Part shown: positions 43,227 to 56,400 of the stretch, piece by piece
Position numbering within the stretch: the stretch's first letter is position 1
How the letters are laid out: every line of letters starts with the position of its first letter
Assembly (NCBI RefSeq): GCF_008831285.2
Contig: NC_045150.1
Coordinates: 3,858,001 to 3,922,000 of the forward strand
DNA length: 64,000 nucleotides
Source: Nymphaea colorata
Lineage: Eukaryota; Streptophyta; Magnoliopsida; Nymphaeales; Nymphaeaceae
Direction of reading: 5' to 3'
Made by a program: the position numbers and the translations under genes
The notes under the pieces: model-generated
The model's database searches: none
Seen by the model: only the letters and a program-made list of their open reading frames with translations
What the model was told of the DNA's origin: nothing

Positions 43227-46140
43227 CTACAACCGATGAGGAAAACAATGAAACTTCAGTTTGTGCAATTTTTCTTTTTGAAAACAGAATATCGCTTCAC
43301 ATTATACTGCATGGAATGCCTAAATCATTAATGCCAACTGGATTAATAATCTCTCCCAGTCTAAGCCAACACTCAACAATATTGCATTATTGTATATAAT
43401 TGACAAAAGAGACATAAACTTCATGAGCTCTAAATATTTATTCTTAATTATATCCACATCAGATTCCATGCCTCAACATGACTACAAGTACATGCTGTCT
43501 AAACCTTAATTTCTTGCATAAAACTATTAAATTACCCAGCAAAAGATTTGATTTTGCTGAATTAGTTTGCAAAGTTTGATTACATATAGCTTTCGCATGC
43601 TGAATTGTTGTTTAAGATATGCTAAAATCCAGCCATCATGGAGCAGCATAGAGATGAAACCAGGACACTTTTCCATTATTATATTCAATCAAGGCGCACC
43701 AACACATTTTGTTTAAACCGCTTTTCATTGCTCATCAAACTGAAGTTCATGATGAAAGGGCATAAGGAAGTCCTCCAGAATGAAAGAAAGGCATCACTTA
43801 CTGGGCAAGTTTCTTTCCTTACTTCTACCACCTATAAACGGATACAAGCACTATTGTCAATCAGAAGCATGAAATGCTCAATCATTACAACTAGACAACT
43901 ATGAATTAGGAGACATACACATATACCCACATTTGCACGACCATGTATTTTATTAGTTATTCATGCTATACTGCATGTCCATTTGTACATTATTTTTATA
44001 TTTGTATTTGCATTCCCATCTTTCCAGCAACTACATGCTAGTTAATGACGAACCTTCAGACAAAGCAAATGTAGGACCCAGGAAACAAAGAATAACCTTC
44101 TTTTATTTTATAACAGATCTTGAAGTTAGATATGTGGTTTTTTCAAATCTTGCTAGATCACAGTACGACTTAATCCATGCACTGCCATCTAAACACTTTA
44201 TTTCAATGGTAAGCATATTAGATGCATTAACCCATTAGCTTGTCTACCTTTGTCCATAAAATTATTTCTAACATTATAGGACGGGAGCGATTTTTGGAGA
44301 GTATTCCTTAAATCCAATGCTTATGACCATGCAGATTCACTTAAACAACATTAGGTCAAGGAATTTCCAGAATTACTTGACCCCAGGATCTTACTTCAGT
44401 TGCTTGAATAAGTCGTCTCCATCATAGTCAACCCATCTTCTTACTTCATCAATCCTTTCTTAAAACATACACATATCTTTTCTTCCTTTCAATCACTCGA
44501 CTCATACAACATGCTGGTTCACTCCTATTTGCAGCATGAATCAAGATGTTAATCTTGCCTTACAGCTGATGGACATCTTCGACATAAAAATCAAGCTGGC
44601 GGCAGAAATATAACTTTAAGCGAACATTCAACATTGCCAAATAGAAAGATTTCTTGCTGAATCATCTAAAATGACCTTTATGCAGAAGCAAAACGTCCCA
44701 AAAACTAAGATCCTACAGGATATCACTTGTTGGACATGTTGCCATCTGGTGCCCTTTCAATGCTTCAAAGTCCAACTCATATCAGTTTTGATCCTTAGTA
44801 CCATCCTGAACTCTTCAAGTCCACATATTGGCAGCACAAGAAGACCTATCGGGTAGAGAAGTGAAGAAAATAGAATTCCAATAAAAAAAATGTAAAATAT
44901 AAAATAAAATCTTTTAAATATAAAATACATTTTTAATAATAGGATATATATTAGATAACAATAATAAAAATTTATTAAATTATAAAAAAAAACACTAGTC
45001 GGGCCAAATCGGGCCCCATCCGGCCTACCCGGGGCTGCCCGATATATTATTGGGCCAGCTTGGACCAGCTTTATATTTGTCTAGCGAGCGATCCGTGAAG
45101 GAACCATTGTGGCCACCCAAATACCTGCAACATGATACATGAGCCTTCTTTGAGGGACAACAAAGAATTATATAACAAATTCAGCAAATGGGCAAGAATG
45201 TTTCTTGCTCAATGGGGATTACTCTTTGTGGTAAAATCCCTTCAAAGGCTATAAGATTTCTCTTTGAAAACAAAGAGAGGGCTATCATTATTACTCTCTT
45301 TTGATTCTGAAAACTAAATCCTTTCTCACAAGAAAAATCCAAACTTCTTGTGCGTTCTAACCCTGAATTATTTGGCAATTATTTATTTTCTTTTGCCATC
45401 ACCATGTAAAGCCTTCCATCTATCTTGACACAGCAGCCACTGGTCTGCTTGCTTCCACACTAAGGAACCCTTTAACAATCATCATGGTCTACCCTAGATG
45501 AAACAATGAAGAGACTTCCACTCAACCTTTTCATTTTCATTTTACAACAATAGTTTCGATTCGACCTTCCTCATCAAGTGTTTGAAGGACGAGTGCTAGC
45601 TTTATTATGGTCTCAAACAAATACTTCCCACAACTCTTGCAAACGCCTTGGACTGCCATTTCAGGCACCCAAAGTTTGGAGTTTAGGTGAATCGTTGACC
45701 ATGTTGGTTCTCTTGATAGAGAGCGATCCCTAGCACTATTGGATCAGAAAACTTCAAGTCTTCAACTAAACTATCATGTGGGGTGCATTCAGGTGCCTCA
45801 AAAAATACAAGGTTCATTTAAAGAAAAAAAAAAAGAAATTTGCTTACTTGCTAGGAAGATTGCTATTGGTCTGAATTTGGTCTGAAGATTTTTTTAAATT
45901 GAAAGCATCAAAGATCAATGGAGATAGGACCTTTTTTTTTGCTAAGGGACACTTGAGTCACCAATCTGGGTCTAGTGACGATAATGCATGTGGCTAGATG
46001 TCATGTCCAACTTCATTTCAATGAAATTTTTGATAGGCTAGTGTGGGATGAAGCAAGTCCATTCAATATGTAATAAATTTTGTTATCCTAAATGTGCTTC
46101 ATTTGCAGCCTTCTGACAAGGGTCTCGTTTCCTTCCTCTT
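43227..46140. other. No gene recognised
   Basis: AT-rich sequence. A very AT-rich tract (44880-44995) passes abruptly into a GGGCC-rich stretch (45000-45065), which looks like a transposon end. No coding domain is recognised. Sequence near 45930-46035 resembles a segment near 50080-50160 (both hold GGTCTAGTG after a run of T) and may be a dispersed repeat. Confidence 0.45.
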
Positions 46141-46191
46141 CCACCCAAATAACTGAAGCAAAAATTTCCTGAATGAGGAGGTTAAAGGCAC

Positions 46192-46293
46192 CTGAAGAGC
46201 ATGATGGTTTCGGCAGAATGAGAGCACACAGTAAGCATAGCAGTTAAGCATTTGTTCAGAGGAGCACCACCAAACTGAGGAACACATCGGGAT
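46192..46293 (-). pseudogene. CFA synthase-like exon 4
   Basis: Thirty-four intact codons (IPMCSSVWWCSSEQMLNC, YAYCVLSFCRNHHALQ) sit between a CTGCAG acceptor and a GT donor. The conserved FCRNHH.LQ ends the exon as in relatives. The next exon begins TTATTTGGG (LFG) at about 46144 after a TTCAG acceptor, but the rest of it (RPQW...) is replaced by unrelated sequence. Confidence 0.85.
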
Positions 46294-46404
46294 CTGCAGC
46301 CCAAGCACATCTTTTTCACGATTCAACACTTGGATTCAAGTTATGGTTGTCAATGCAAGATGAAGTAAGATAAAATGGAGGCGAACAGGTTGGTCATGAC
46401 TTAC

Positions 46405-46509
46405 AAAATAATGGTCCTGAAATGAATCAGAGTAACCCAGTGACTTGATGAACTGTCCAACTGTCTCATTGCGATCAAGGTCAAGGTTGTTCTCATGTTG
46501 CTCAAGGTA
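46405..46509 (-). pseudogene. CFA synthase-like exon 3
   Basis: Thirty-five uninterrupted codons (YLEQHENNLDLDRNETVGQF, IKSLGYSDSFQDHYF) align with the family. The GTAAGT donor is perfect. The acceptor position reads TTTGCACG instead of an AG, so splicing into this exon is probably lost. Confidence 0.85.
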
Positions 46510-48243
46510 CGTGCAAATGACAGTGCCTTCTTTGATTTAGTACCACTTCAACCAACCAATGCTTCTTATTGCTTTCATTCTTCTTGAGAGTTTTGTCATC
46601 TTCCTTATGGGATTAGCTTATATTCCACTTTCCACAATTGTCCTGCAGCTTGCTTTCTAGAACTCTTGAACTAGTTGGCTATGCAATTCACTTTAACAAC
46701 AAAATTTGACTTAGTTGCTTGGTTTTCATTTTTCATAGTCTTTACTCAATTTTTTGATAAATAAAATCTGAAAAAGTCCACGGTTCTACTGGTTGTGTCA
46801 TGTTCGGATATAGTCATTGGGAGAAATTGTTTTTGAGGTTTGCTGTTCTGTTTTGGTGGTCATCATTTATTTGCTTGTCTATTAGCGAGTTGCAAAAATA
46901 GCTCTTAGGTGAACATTGTTCATCTTGTTGGCTAGGAACTACCTTGGTTTGTGGGGTCTGCTGACATGTGGTCTTCCACTGCATGTTATCATGATTCGGA
47001 CACTAGTGTCATGTGGGAAATTTATGGTTCTTTCAAGGTAGTATTTTCTATTGCCCAATTTATTATGATGTTCTGTATGAAAGGTCTAGGGAACAAAATG
47101 CAAATGAGGAGAAATTCTCCATTTATATGCACTTCCAGTCCAGGTTCATCTTAGGGTTCATCTTCAACCACAGGACTTCAAGCTGCTTCTATTGTTAAAT
47201 ATGCTAGTTTAATCACAACATCCAGGTTTTGATTTTGCATTCCTTTGTTTGTCAATCAAATATCATAGGAAAGTGGTAGTAAAATGTCCAGCATATACTA
47301 ACAAACAGTTGTCAAGTCAAACAAAAGTTCCAAGTTGTACCTACCACCTCTTGTATGATGACCTGAAACTTTTGCTACACCTCTTTTGTTGGAACTGTAA
47401 CAACAACCCCTCTCTCTATCAAAAGTACAACTTGTTTAGGTGAAACAAAAGTACCATAACAAAGCAAAAACACCCAGAATCAAAGTTCCATGTTTGTTTT
47501 GCCACAGAACTTTCCCTGATTTTGAATCACGGTTCCACTTCTACAATGGAATAGCATGTATTCAAACATGGCCTAAGGTTTTTTCTTATATCGAATGGTT
47601 TTGACATGGTTTCGAGTCAGTCAAGAATGTCGAGTGAGATATGTGTTAGGATTAAGATGATGTTGTGGCAAATCTATAAAATAATATGTACGGTAGGTGT
47701 ACAAATCCATGAAATACATGTGAGCTAATTTACAAATATAAAACCACATCAAAATTTTAGTGCACATGAAAAGCATGTTTTTGGTACACTGAGCCAAAAA
47801 AAACCAATAGTACATTTGTATAAGATTACAAATAGTATGTGAATATTATTACTGAATCTTAATATTTGAATATGGCTTTTATTTGAATATTAGTTAAGTT
47901 ATATTCCAATAGTTGGCATCTCTTCTGCAGGATCTCAAATTGATTCTCTTAGGAGATTGAAAAGAAGTAAAGTGCTCGGATATTAAAGCACCTGCTAGTG
48001 CACTTATGTTGGTGTAATATTATTATACAAGCACTAGTTGTGCACAATCTCGGTTTACCTACAACCTATCGGTTAATAAGGATAACAAGAAAGAGATTAC
48101 TTCATATCCAAATTCGAACATGCCCTTGTTTTTTATTTACAATAAATTGGCCAAAAGTAATTTCATCGACAAGTATGAGACCTAACTGGAGCAACAGGGA
48201 TTTTTTCATTGAGAAAAAGCCATCCATTGATTTTGAAGCCTAC

Positions 48244-48459
48244 CTCAAGACGTCGCTTTTGAATTTGATTCTCTCGGAGCATTCAATAGAAGGAAGGTCT
48301 AAAGGCATTTTTCTTCTGGGCAAAAAGGCTAGACAGCTCATTCCTACTCCCCCACTCACATGTCATACCTTCATCCAAACTCACTGAGAAGGACATGTCG
48401 CTTCTTTGCACATTAACTCCGAGGTTTTTGAAAAGCTCCATCATATTGGGATACGTTAC
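48244..48459 (-). pseudogene. CFA synthase-like exon 2
   Basis: Acceptor CAG at 48462-48460, then VTYPNMMELFKNLGV and SDMSFSVSLDEGMTCEWGSR, then NELSSLFAQKKNAFRPSFY. A TGA follows where the family has WQ. It is explained by a 3-base deletion, and a 2-base deletion a few codons later shifts the frame before IKFKSDVL. A GT donor follows 48244. Intron 2 is about 1.7 kb. Confidence 0.88.
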
Positions 48460-49245
48460 CTGAACACAAACATTAAGTCAATTTCATTAACATGATCACT
48501 AGAAAATAAGATTGTATATGAATTAATTCTGAAAGTTATACTTATGATTGCTCAAAGAGATAGTACAGTTGGTTAGCTAGAGAAATTCCTGTCAACAGTT
48601 TGATTTTGTGGCCACCATTCCTCTGGACTGCAAATTGTGAAAACAATGGCACTCTAGTTGATGGGGTGTACGTCTCCAGCCCAGGTACCGAAACAGCCCT
48701 AGGCCTAGAGCCAAGAAAAAAGAAGGCAAGGAGAGTTTTTGCTCCTCGGACATCAAACTCCTACGGTCTCTGCATGTTTATACTTTATACCAAGAGATGC
48801 AACCCATGCCCTGTTTTACCTAAAAATATTGGTATTTGACTCTTGGACCTTGACTTATAAGGCTTAAGTTCAACCACCTAACTAAACAGACAGACCGATT
48901 GTTGGCATGATTCATTTTCTTGTCAAATCCAAGAAAAGTCTGCAATAAAATTGAGAGTGCAGGAACAATTTTTTACTTGCAAATTATCTAACACAAGTGA
49001 CTGGTGCACGTAAAATCTACATATTTAATGTGTATATGAAAGTGCATATAGGAACGTAAACAACTACGATATGGTGTTGCCGTTTTTGTTTTTCTTTTTA
49101 CTATACCCATTTTGACCTAATCTAATTTTTTACATATTTCAATACAGTTCAACTGGAGATCAATTACAACACTAAGTTTATGCTTGTTTATGAGCAGAAG
49201 AATAAGAACAACAAGGAGACATGTATGGGTTCAATATTGTCATAC

Positions 49246-49413
49246 TCCATTCAACACCATAAATCCAAGGTCCAAATCGACACCATTGACATGGACGGGT
49301 CTGAGCATGGCCACCCAAGTGTTCTTCTTTCTCGTAGAGAACCACGTGGCCTTAGCCAAGATATAAGCCGGAACCAGGCCGCTCACTCCCCCGCCAATCA
49401 CCGCAACCCTCAT
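49246..49413 (-). pseudogene. CFA synthase-like exon 1 (FAD-binding)
   Basis: VAVIGGGVSGL is the GxGxxG Rossmann motif that binds the ADP part of FAD. After LAKA the frame slips. The neighbouring frame reads HVVLYEKEEHLGGHAQT, which fits the family, and the original frame returns at VHVNGVDLDLGFMV. Two indels therefore flank a frameshifted stretch of about 20 codons. The donor GTATG follows at 49245. An in-frame ATG 10 codons upstream (49443) is possible, but MRVAV fits the family start. Confidence 0.88.
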
Positions 49414-49455
49414 CTTTGTTTCACCTGCAAAACCATGTAGCAATTTATTTATTTA

Positions 49456-49860
49456 AAGGGTGTTTGATGAGGATGGAATTGTGGAATTCTAGAATTAATT
49501 TTTGATAAAATGAACATTATTAAACAAAGAATTTTGATTTTAGTAATTATAGGCTCATTCTTGAATCAAAATTCCCGAATTGAGATTCTATCCTAGGTTG
49601 GTGGAATTATGATGATTCCAGAATTTTATAATTTTTTCATCTGTCCTTAGGACACATTGTTTTAATTGATCAATTATAGAACTTTAATTCCTGTTTATCA
49701 ATCAAACACATCATTGTCAAAATTTGGATTCAAAATTCCATACTATCATATGCAAAGAGAAACTAGAATTGGAATTTTTATTCTAATTCCAGTTTGAGGT
49801 GGAATATTATTTCTAGAATTTTAATTCTAGAATCACAATTAAGACTATCAAATGCCCCTT
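49456..49860. mobile_element. MITE, 405 bp, long terminal inverted repeats
   Basis: The left end AAGGGTGTTTGATGAGG pairs with the right end, reverse-complemented AAGGGGCATTTGATAGTC. Pairing continues inward through AATTGTG-(G)AATTCTAGAATTAA, giving arms of about 45 bp. The interior is AT-rich without coding capacity. It lies about 40 bp upstream of the CFA-like start codon. Target duplication is not clear. The TTTGAT-containing end resembles the terminus of the 11.7-kb element, but only over a few bases. Confidence 0.75.
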
Positions 49861-52800
49861 ATGACCCTGTCTACTAGGACCAGCGCACTGCACGAGTGTG
49901 TATTGATACTAAATAAAAGGAAGGGTCGTGCCCAACACCGAATGCCACTTCTTTGTCTGAATGGTAGACAAATCATGCTTGTTCCTGCCAATCTGAACAG
50001 AAAAAGCAAAGTTTTCCAAGTGCTTTTTGAGTCAAGGAGGTTGTCTTTCTTCTTTTGTCAGTGCTAGTGCCAAAGCTAGGATTTTTTTGGATGAAGGGCC
50101 CTTAGGTCACCCACCTAGGTCTAGTGCGGGCACTACAATATGAAATGAACTTATCAAAACCAAGAGATTAGTGTAGCAAAAAGTTTGGACCTTGATTTCT
50201 AGATAGATGGTGAGGGTTCAATTCTCATGAGCACCACTCTTAATGAAAACTCATTGGACTCCCTAGACAGAAGACAAAGAAAAATGTAACACTTTATAGA
50301 TGACGGTGACTATATATCTCCTCCAACCAGGGTGAAGGGAAGGGAGGGCTGGCAGGGGCCATGGCCGTTCCTCAAGTTTCAAAATTTTCAAATTTATGTA
50401 TGAATGAATTTTTTTTATTAGTTCTGCCCCAGTACGATTTTCATAAAAAATAGAGGTTGGCCCCCACTAAAAAATTTGGAAAATTTAATTTGGTGGTGGC
50501 ATGATTGTTCTACCCTCCTAAGATGAAATCCTGGCTCTGCCCGTGCTTCTGACTGGAATATTGCAAAGTCCAAATCAAAACTGGGAAAGGACGTTAGTCA
50601 TCATTCCACAGACTGAGGACTGGGCTGGGTCTGAGCTGACTCTGGCTAGACCATGGACCAACCTGTACACGAGCCACACAATCAGTTGATCGGTGACTGT
50701 GTAGATCCAACCCATAAACAAATTAGCACTATCTTCATCAATTTGTCAAGAAAAAAATTCTCTTCCTTATTCTTAGGAATCTAACATTTTTAAGGAAATA
50801 CACAAATCCATCATATATCAAAAACCTCAATGTCCTCACAACCCTAGCAAAATAAAATTAAACTTTAATTACTTTAAATCCGGTCCAAGATCTGATCCCA
50901 TTGGATACTATTTTTTTTAATATTCATTATATTCCTGGGCATGTTCATATTGTTTTCAAAATACCAGCATGCGATTAAGGTTCGGATCAGCACCCAGTCC
51001 AAAACGGTTTAGATAATAATTGCACGATATCCGCAAAAATGAAGTGGTGGCGCACTTTGTCCTTTTGAGGTTGGACGGCCTTGTGAAGGACAAAAGATGC
51101 CTTTGGCTTGCGGTGTCAAAGACAAAGACACGCTGCAAGTACAAGGGGACAGACGTTGTTACTTAATGGCGTCATGTGGAAATATGTATGGGGACCGCAG
51201 GCTCTACAAACGCGCCATGCACAGGACGCGGAACAGGCCGTTCCCGTTCTGCACGTTACATCGGCATCAATAGTACTGAAAACTCTCGACCCTCGAGTGA
51301 AAGATGAAGAAAAATGTATGCATCACAGTGTAATGTGGAAAAACATATATCAAGAATTTGATGTAATGGAGAAAATACTATGAAGAGGTGAAAAAACCTT
51401 CCTCTTTCTTTTCTTTTGAGGCCAAAGTCCATTCCCTTTTTCCTTTTAAGCATCCTATCTACTTTTTGAGTCACCACAATGTGATTGTGGCCCTTCCAAT
51501 ACAATTTTTCTTGGGCTGGTGCCGTTGGATAGTGTCCCACTTGAGCAGTCATGTATCTCCGCTACTGGTCTAGTAGAGTAGTGTCTATGAGATTGAATTA
51601 AAAACAAGACTTTCAATAGCCTACCAGTCCGATCAGCTATGCTATGCATCTCGAGAGAAAAATTTGTTATCTTGATAAAAACAAGATGTCAATGGAAGCA
51701 TTTACACAGCTTTGAATGCTAAGGGCATGTGCTTCTCTTGTTGGGTGGTTAGATAAAATATTCTTCCTACTCACCCAACAATGCACTATACTATATCACT
51801 TCTAAATGAAATAGTGAATTGTGTAACCAAAAATTGTTGAAGATGAGAAATGGAGCAGTTACCTTGCCTTACCAGCCCACCAATATTGATCGTGAAGAAA
51901 TTGTTCTGCCTTGATTCCTTAAAAAATCAATCGCCCTTCCTTGGAGAACCCACGGTTCAAAAACTGGTCGAAGTAAACCTGCAGGAAGAACCACGATATT
52001 GAAGAGCCTTATAGAAATAAAGAGAACGAGAGAGAGACGGGGAGAGAATGAGTGGATGGCCCTCCTTTTACGGGCTTTCATTATCCTCTTCATTTTTGTT
52101 AGGCCCCTTTTAATTTATAGAATTGACAATTGCCGTCTATTGCAGTTTTTTGAAAAAAATGTTTACCATAAATCAATCCTTCATTTGTTCATCGTAAAAA
52201 AAAATAAAAAAAAGGAACAAGCTCTATTGGTAAATAATCTATTATTCCTTCAAGAGGTTAAAGTCAAAAATAAGTTTAAAAAAAGGTTTAAGTAAACATA
52301 AAGAAGTTATTTTTTGATGTTTTATTTACTTGTCACATTATTTTTCAGGATATTATATGCTTAACATTTTTTCATTTTGATGTTTACACATTGTTGCAAT
52401 ACGGGTCGCTTCACAAGCTTAATGCATTACTTCAGATCAATACACTTACAACATCAATTGTTGCAAAGGTCAAAAAGTAAAATAAAACAACTCTTTCTAC
52501 CTGCATCCCTTCAATAGAACTTTTTGCCATCCAAAAACAAACACCAGAGTACAAAACCTTCTCGTCTAAGAGAGAGCGTATGAGCAAGCGAACAAAAATA
52601 CAAGGAAACAAATAACAATGAGGCGCGCACCAAATTAACATGGAAAATTCTCTTGGAGATAGTAAAAACTACCAAACCGAAAACAATTCAATATGAACTT
52701 CTCTATATTGTTAAATGGAAATGGGTGCAGGTCGGTATCACAATGCCTGCACTTCAACAATTGTTGACAAACTTGGCGAGTTGAATCGCCCGAGTCAGGA

Positions 52801-53102
52801 ATCACATTAGACTATCAGTCAGGACCCAAGTGAGTTAGCACCAAAAAGGGATGGCTCGGCCAAGAATGTGCTAACGCTCTAAATCGGTGACTTGGATCAT
52901 AATCGCCAAGTTTGGCTCTAATTACTTCAAGGTGTAAAACTTCAATTTGATTCTTAACTTCTTAACCATTTTTTTTGCTCATTCTCTTCACTCAATAAAA
53001 AATTTTATTAAGAAAAAGGAAACAAATATTATCTCAACTATTTACAAGTATATTTTCATAATTAATCTCTAAACATCTACATACCCATGTAGAATCAAAG
53101 TT
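49861..53102. other. No gene recognised; scattered repeat-like sequence
   Basis: A stretch at 50360-50550 containing GGCCCCCACTAAAAAATTTGG and ending CCTGGCTCTGCCCGTG looks like a common plant repeat end. A minus-strand reading near 51880-52000 has coding character (VYFDQFLNRGFSKEG in one frame), but it is short and interrupted, and I cannot assign it. No other feature is supported. Confidence 0.4.
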
Positions 53103-53475
53103 TGATAGAGAGAGAGAGAGAGAGAGAGAGATAAATGCAAACCAAGCAAGTTTTCTTCGATTCAACCTCATTCATTGTTGGGAGTTGTTGACAAATCATA
53201 ACTAAGATCATGCTGCTCTATGTTAGGTGGGAAGCAGTAGATTATATTACAATTAAATACCCTATAAAAATTTTGATTGAGAAAGAGAGAGAGAGAGAGA
53301 GATAAATGCAAACCAAGCAAGTTTTCTTAGATTCAACCTCATTCATTGTTGGGAGTTGTTGACAAATCATAACTAAGATCATGCTGCTCTATGTTTAGGT
53401 GGGAAGCAGTAGATTATATTACAATTAAATACCCTATAAAAATTTTGATTGGGAAAGAGAGAGAGAGAGAGAGGA
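53103..53475. repeat. Tandem duplication, 171-bp unit with (GA)n
   Basis: The unit begins with a GA run, then ATAAATGCAAACCAAGCAAG (53131 and 53302), and ends ...ATACCCTATAAAAATTTTGATTG. A third GA run follows at about 53455. The two copies are almost identical. The GA microsatellite at each junction suggests unequal exchange or slippage between the runs. Confidence 0.95.
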
Positions 53476-56400
53476 TGAAGGAGAGAGAGCGAGAGGAACA
53501 TGCCTTTGAACGAATATGATTGAGAAAATAAGTAAAAAAATATGTGAACAAGAGGTGGGCCCGTCTAATTTTATAACCCGGCTGTAGATTTTCTGACGCG
53601 AATGTTCTCGTGTCACTACAAGTTTAAGCATGGGCAGGAAAGGAGGGGCTGGTTGAAAAAATGCCTACAGTAAAACGGTCACCTGCTTTAATTAAGCACT
53701 GAAACGGTTAGCCATCTCCTGTATTTATTATATTTAACTCCTTTAATAATGTTATAAAGCAGCTGATTTAAAAAAAAAAAAAAGTTAACGACAGATTCTA
53801 AGAATTGGCCGACTTATGGCTGATTGTAAAAAAACTGCCCATTCTTTGAGGCTTTCTAATCAGATCTTGCATCGAATTGAAAAGGATCTGAATCTGATTT
53901 TAATATATAATATGCTTCAATTTTTGGGACCGAATATTTATGCTACACTCAACTCTTTAGGCTAATATAATTTCATGAATGGTGAACACATGAGGCACAA
54001 TTTTACTAATCTGTGGCAACCATATTTTTTTTGTCAACTAGATAAACTCCAAAAATAATTCCGAGTTACAATACTCAAGAACCCAATTTACTACCAAAAT
54101 TAGCCTTGTACTTTTTGAAATTTTGAATTTTGTCTTCTTATGAAAGAGATAAAGGTCACAATTTTTAGCCTTTATACAAGTCATTTTGATTTTGAAGAAA
54201 TCTTCTTCCAACTTGATGAAATGACTTATAAATCACTCCACATAATCTATTTTATAAATCAACCTGATCCCATGGATGTGATGTAGATGTTGTACCAAGG
54301 TTTGTGATTAATGACTCAAATTGAACCGATGGCTAAGCAGCTGCCATACTTACCTACATCAAATTTGTAGGCAGCTGGTAAAACATATTTTCAGTACAAA
54401 AGAAGAAACACAAGTATCGATTTTTCACCATATTTTGTACCATTGGATCGAATGGAATGACTGACGTTGCGAGATTTGAAGCTGTTGGACATAAGTTGAT
54501 TAAACATGAGTAACAAATTCGACATTAAATATTTATGGTTTAAATAAACATAGTGGAGAGTCTGCATCGAAGTCTGAATGAGAAGTAGTTGGGAGGAAAC
54601 CCAGTTTCGTCCAAGTATGAATTGAACTACAAAAGAAGACTCCCTCTGATTTTGCAAATGAAGATATAGGACACATTATATTGCATTAATGGTGGGCCAC
54701 AAGGTTGAGCTGAAACCATATCACCTTCCAAAGGATCTGTTACTATACGTATCTGATACAAAATAATGGATCCCAGATCTGCATTATATTAATACTCAGT
54801 CATACTCCAGTGGTACAATATACCTGTTGCTCCAAATTCGAATGAAACATGGACTTGTGAAATGGGTGCTCAATGTTCTATATTCAGACTATGGGTATCG
54901 GTAGAAGGGGGCAATGAGAAAGATATATATATATATATATTCAATATTTTTGATAGGTAAGGAACAATATGTCACTGTTTTTATTGACAACTTACTTCTT
55001 GGTTTATATTTAAGTATATTTAGTAATGAGTTCCACTTTTTACATCTGTCGCTATCTCTCTCTCTCCCCGCCTAATGGCCTCTAGCGGCCATCGCATTCG
55101 CAGCCGGCGGACATCTTTCCATGATTTCCTTCTCATGCTCTACTTTCTTCCATTTTCGTGCTGGCCCTCTTTGTTGGCAACAATTGCCTCCTCCTCTAGT
55201 CTCTTTCTCACGGCTCTTGACCTTCTCCATCTCTCATCACTGTCTGTTAATGGCCACCTGCCAAGGTACCCAATGACATTTAGGGGTACCCGGCTGGTCA
55301 GGCTGTCACGCCTGACTTGATATATATTACAAAATTATATTTAATATATATTATTATATATTTATTATAAATATGATATTTAATATTTAATATAAATATT
55401 GTATTTCTTTTCTACTAAAATCGGACCAGGGCCATTGCACAGCCCTGTGACTGTTGCGGCCTTTCCCCACCGATGTTGCTCTCAATGCGGCCACTTTTGC
55501 TTTCCTGTTTGCTACTATTTGTTTTTGAGCATCTAGATTCGTTCCCTCCTCCTCAGGCTTTCCCTGATGCAGGTAAACCATTGGGCACCAGAGCGCTATC
55601 AGGGTCAGGGGAAGAAACGACACCTCTCATCTCCTTGAATTAACAGTATGTTTTCATCCATAGACAAACTTGGGCCCTGATCCATGCCCTTCAGAATTTC
55701 TCCAGAACCGACCTCAATTCTAAGTAGATCTTTGAAAAATTCATCACTTACCACCCTGATTTCGCTAAGATCTTCCGTGACCACTAGCAGAGCTAGAAAT
55801 TTTGACTGGTGTGGGCACTAATTCAATAAATTTTATAATTTTAGGGGCACCTATATATATAAACACTAAAATATATCAAATTGGTAATGTAAAAACAAAT
55901 AACGTTTGTGAAGAACTGGCTCCACCACTGTCCGTGACTCCGTCACGTCCAACCATGTTGTGGATGCCGCATTTGGCAATCCAGCCAACGCCATAAGCTC
56001 TTCGAATGTGACGAGGGGAAGGCGGCACATTTCGTTTTTTTTTTTTAGTGGACTTCATTGATGACAAGAACATAAATTCGGTAGGATGGAGTCCACGTGC
56101 AGGGACAGAAAGTTGTCTTCAGCACAGGAATTACTGGAAGAAGACGAATAGCCAAATCGCCGCAACTATGCTCAGTTTCTCGAATTCTCTCTTGCCTTTC
56201 GAAAGCGATTGATTGTGCCAAACAGCAAGTCGGCTAAATTGGATACACAAGTTTCTCAAACCAAAATGATTTAAGAACGAGAAATGATTCTTCGAACTTT
56301 CAAAGCAGCAGTTAGAATTGGTAGAATGGCATATAAATTGAAACTTCGAGTACAAATTGAAAGTTAAAAAGTGTTACGTTGTCCCCACAAAGCCACTGTT

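Larger units (their letters stand above)
46140..49413 (-). pseudogene. Plant cyclopropane-fatty-acid synthase-like gene, 5' half, broken
   Basis: Four exons encode the N-terminal FAD-containing amine-oxidase-like domain that plant CFA synthases carry in front of the methyltransferase domain. Exon 1 (49413-49246) starts MRVAVIGGGVSGLVPAYILA and ends GVDLDLGFMVLNG. Exon 2 (48459-48244) starts VTYPNMMELFKNLGV and contains SDMSFSVSLDEGMTCEWGSR. Exon 3 (46509-46405) contains LDRNETVGQFIKSLGYSDSF. Exon 4 (46293-46192) contains YAYCVLSFCRNHHALQ. Exon 5 opens with LFG at about 46144, then loses all similarity. Exons 3 and 4 are clean. Exon 1 has two compensating frameshifts, exon 2 a stop and a 2-base loss, and the exon 3 acceptor reads ACG. 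The rest of the oxidase and the whole methyltransferase are absent. Confidence 0.88.
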
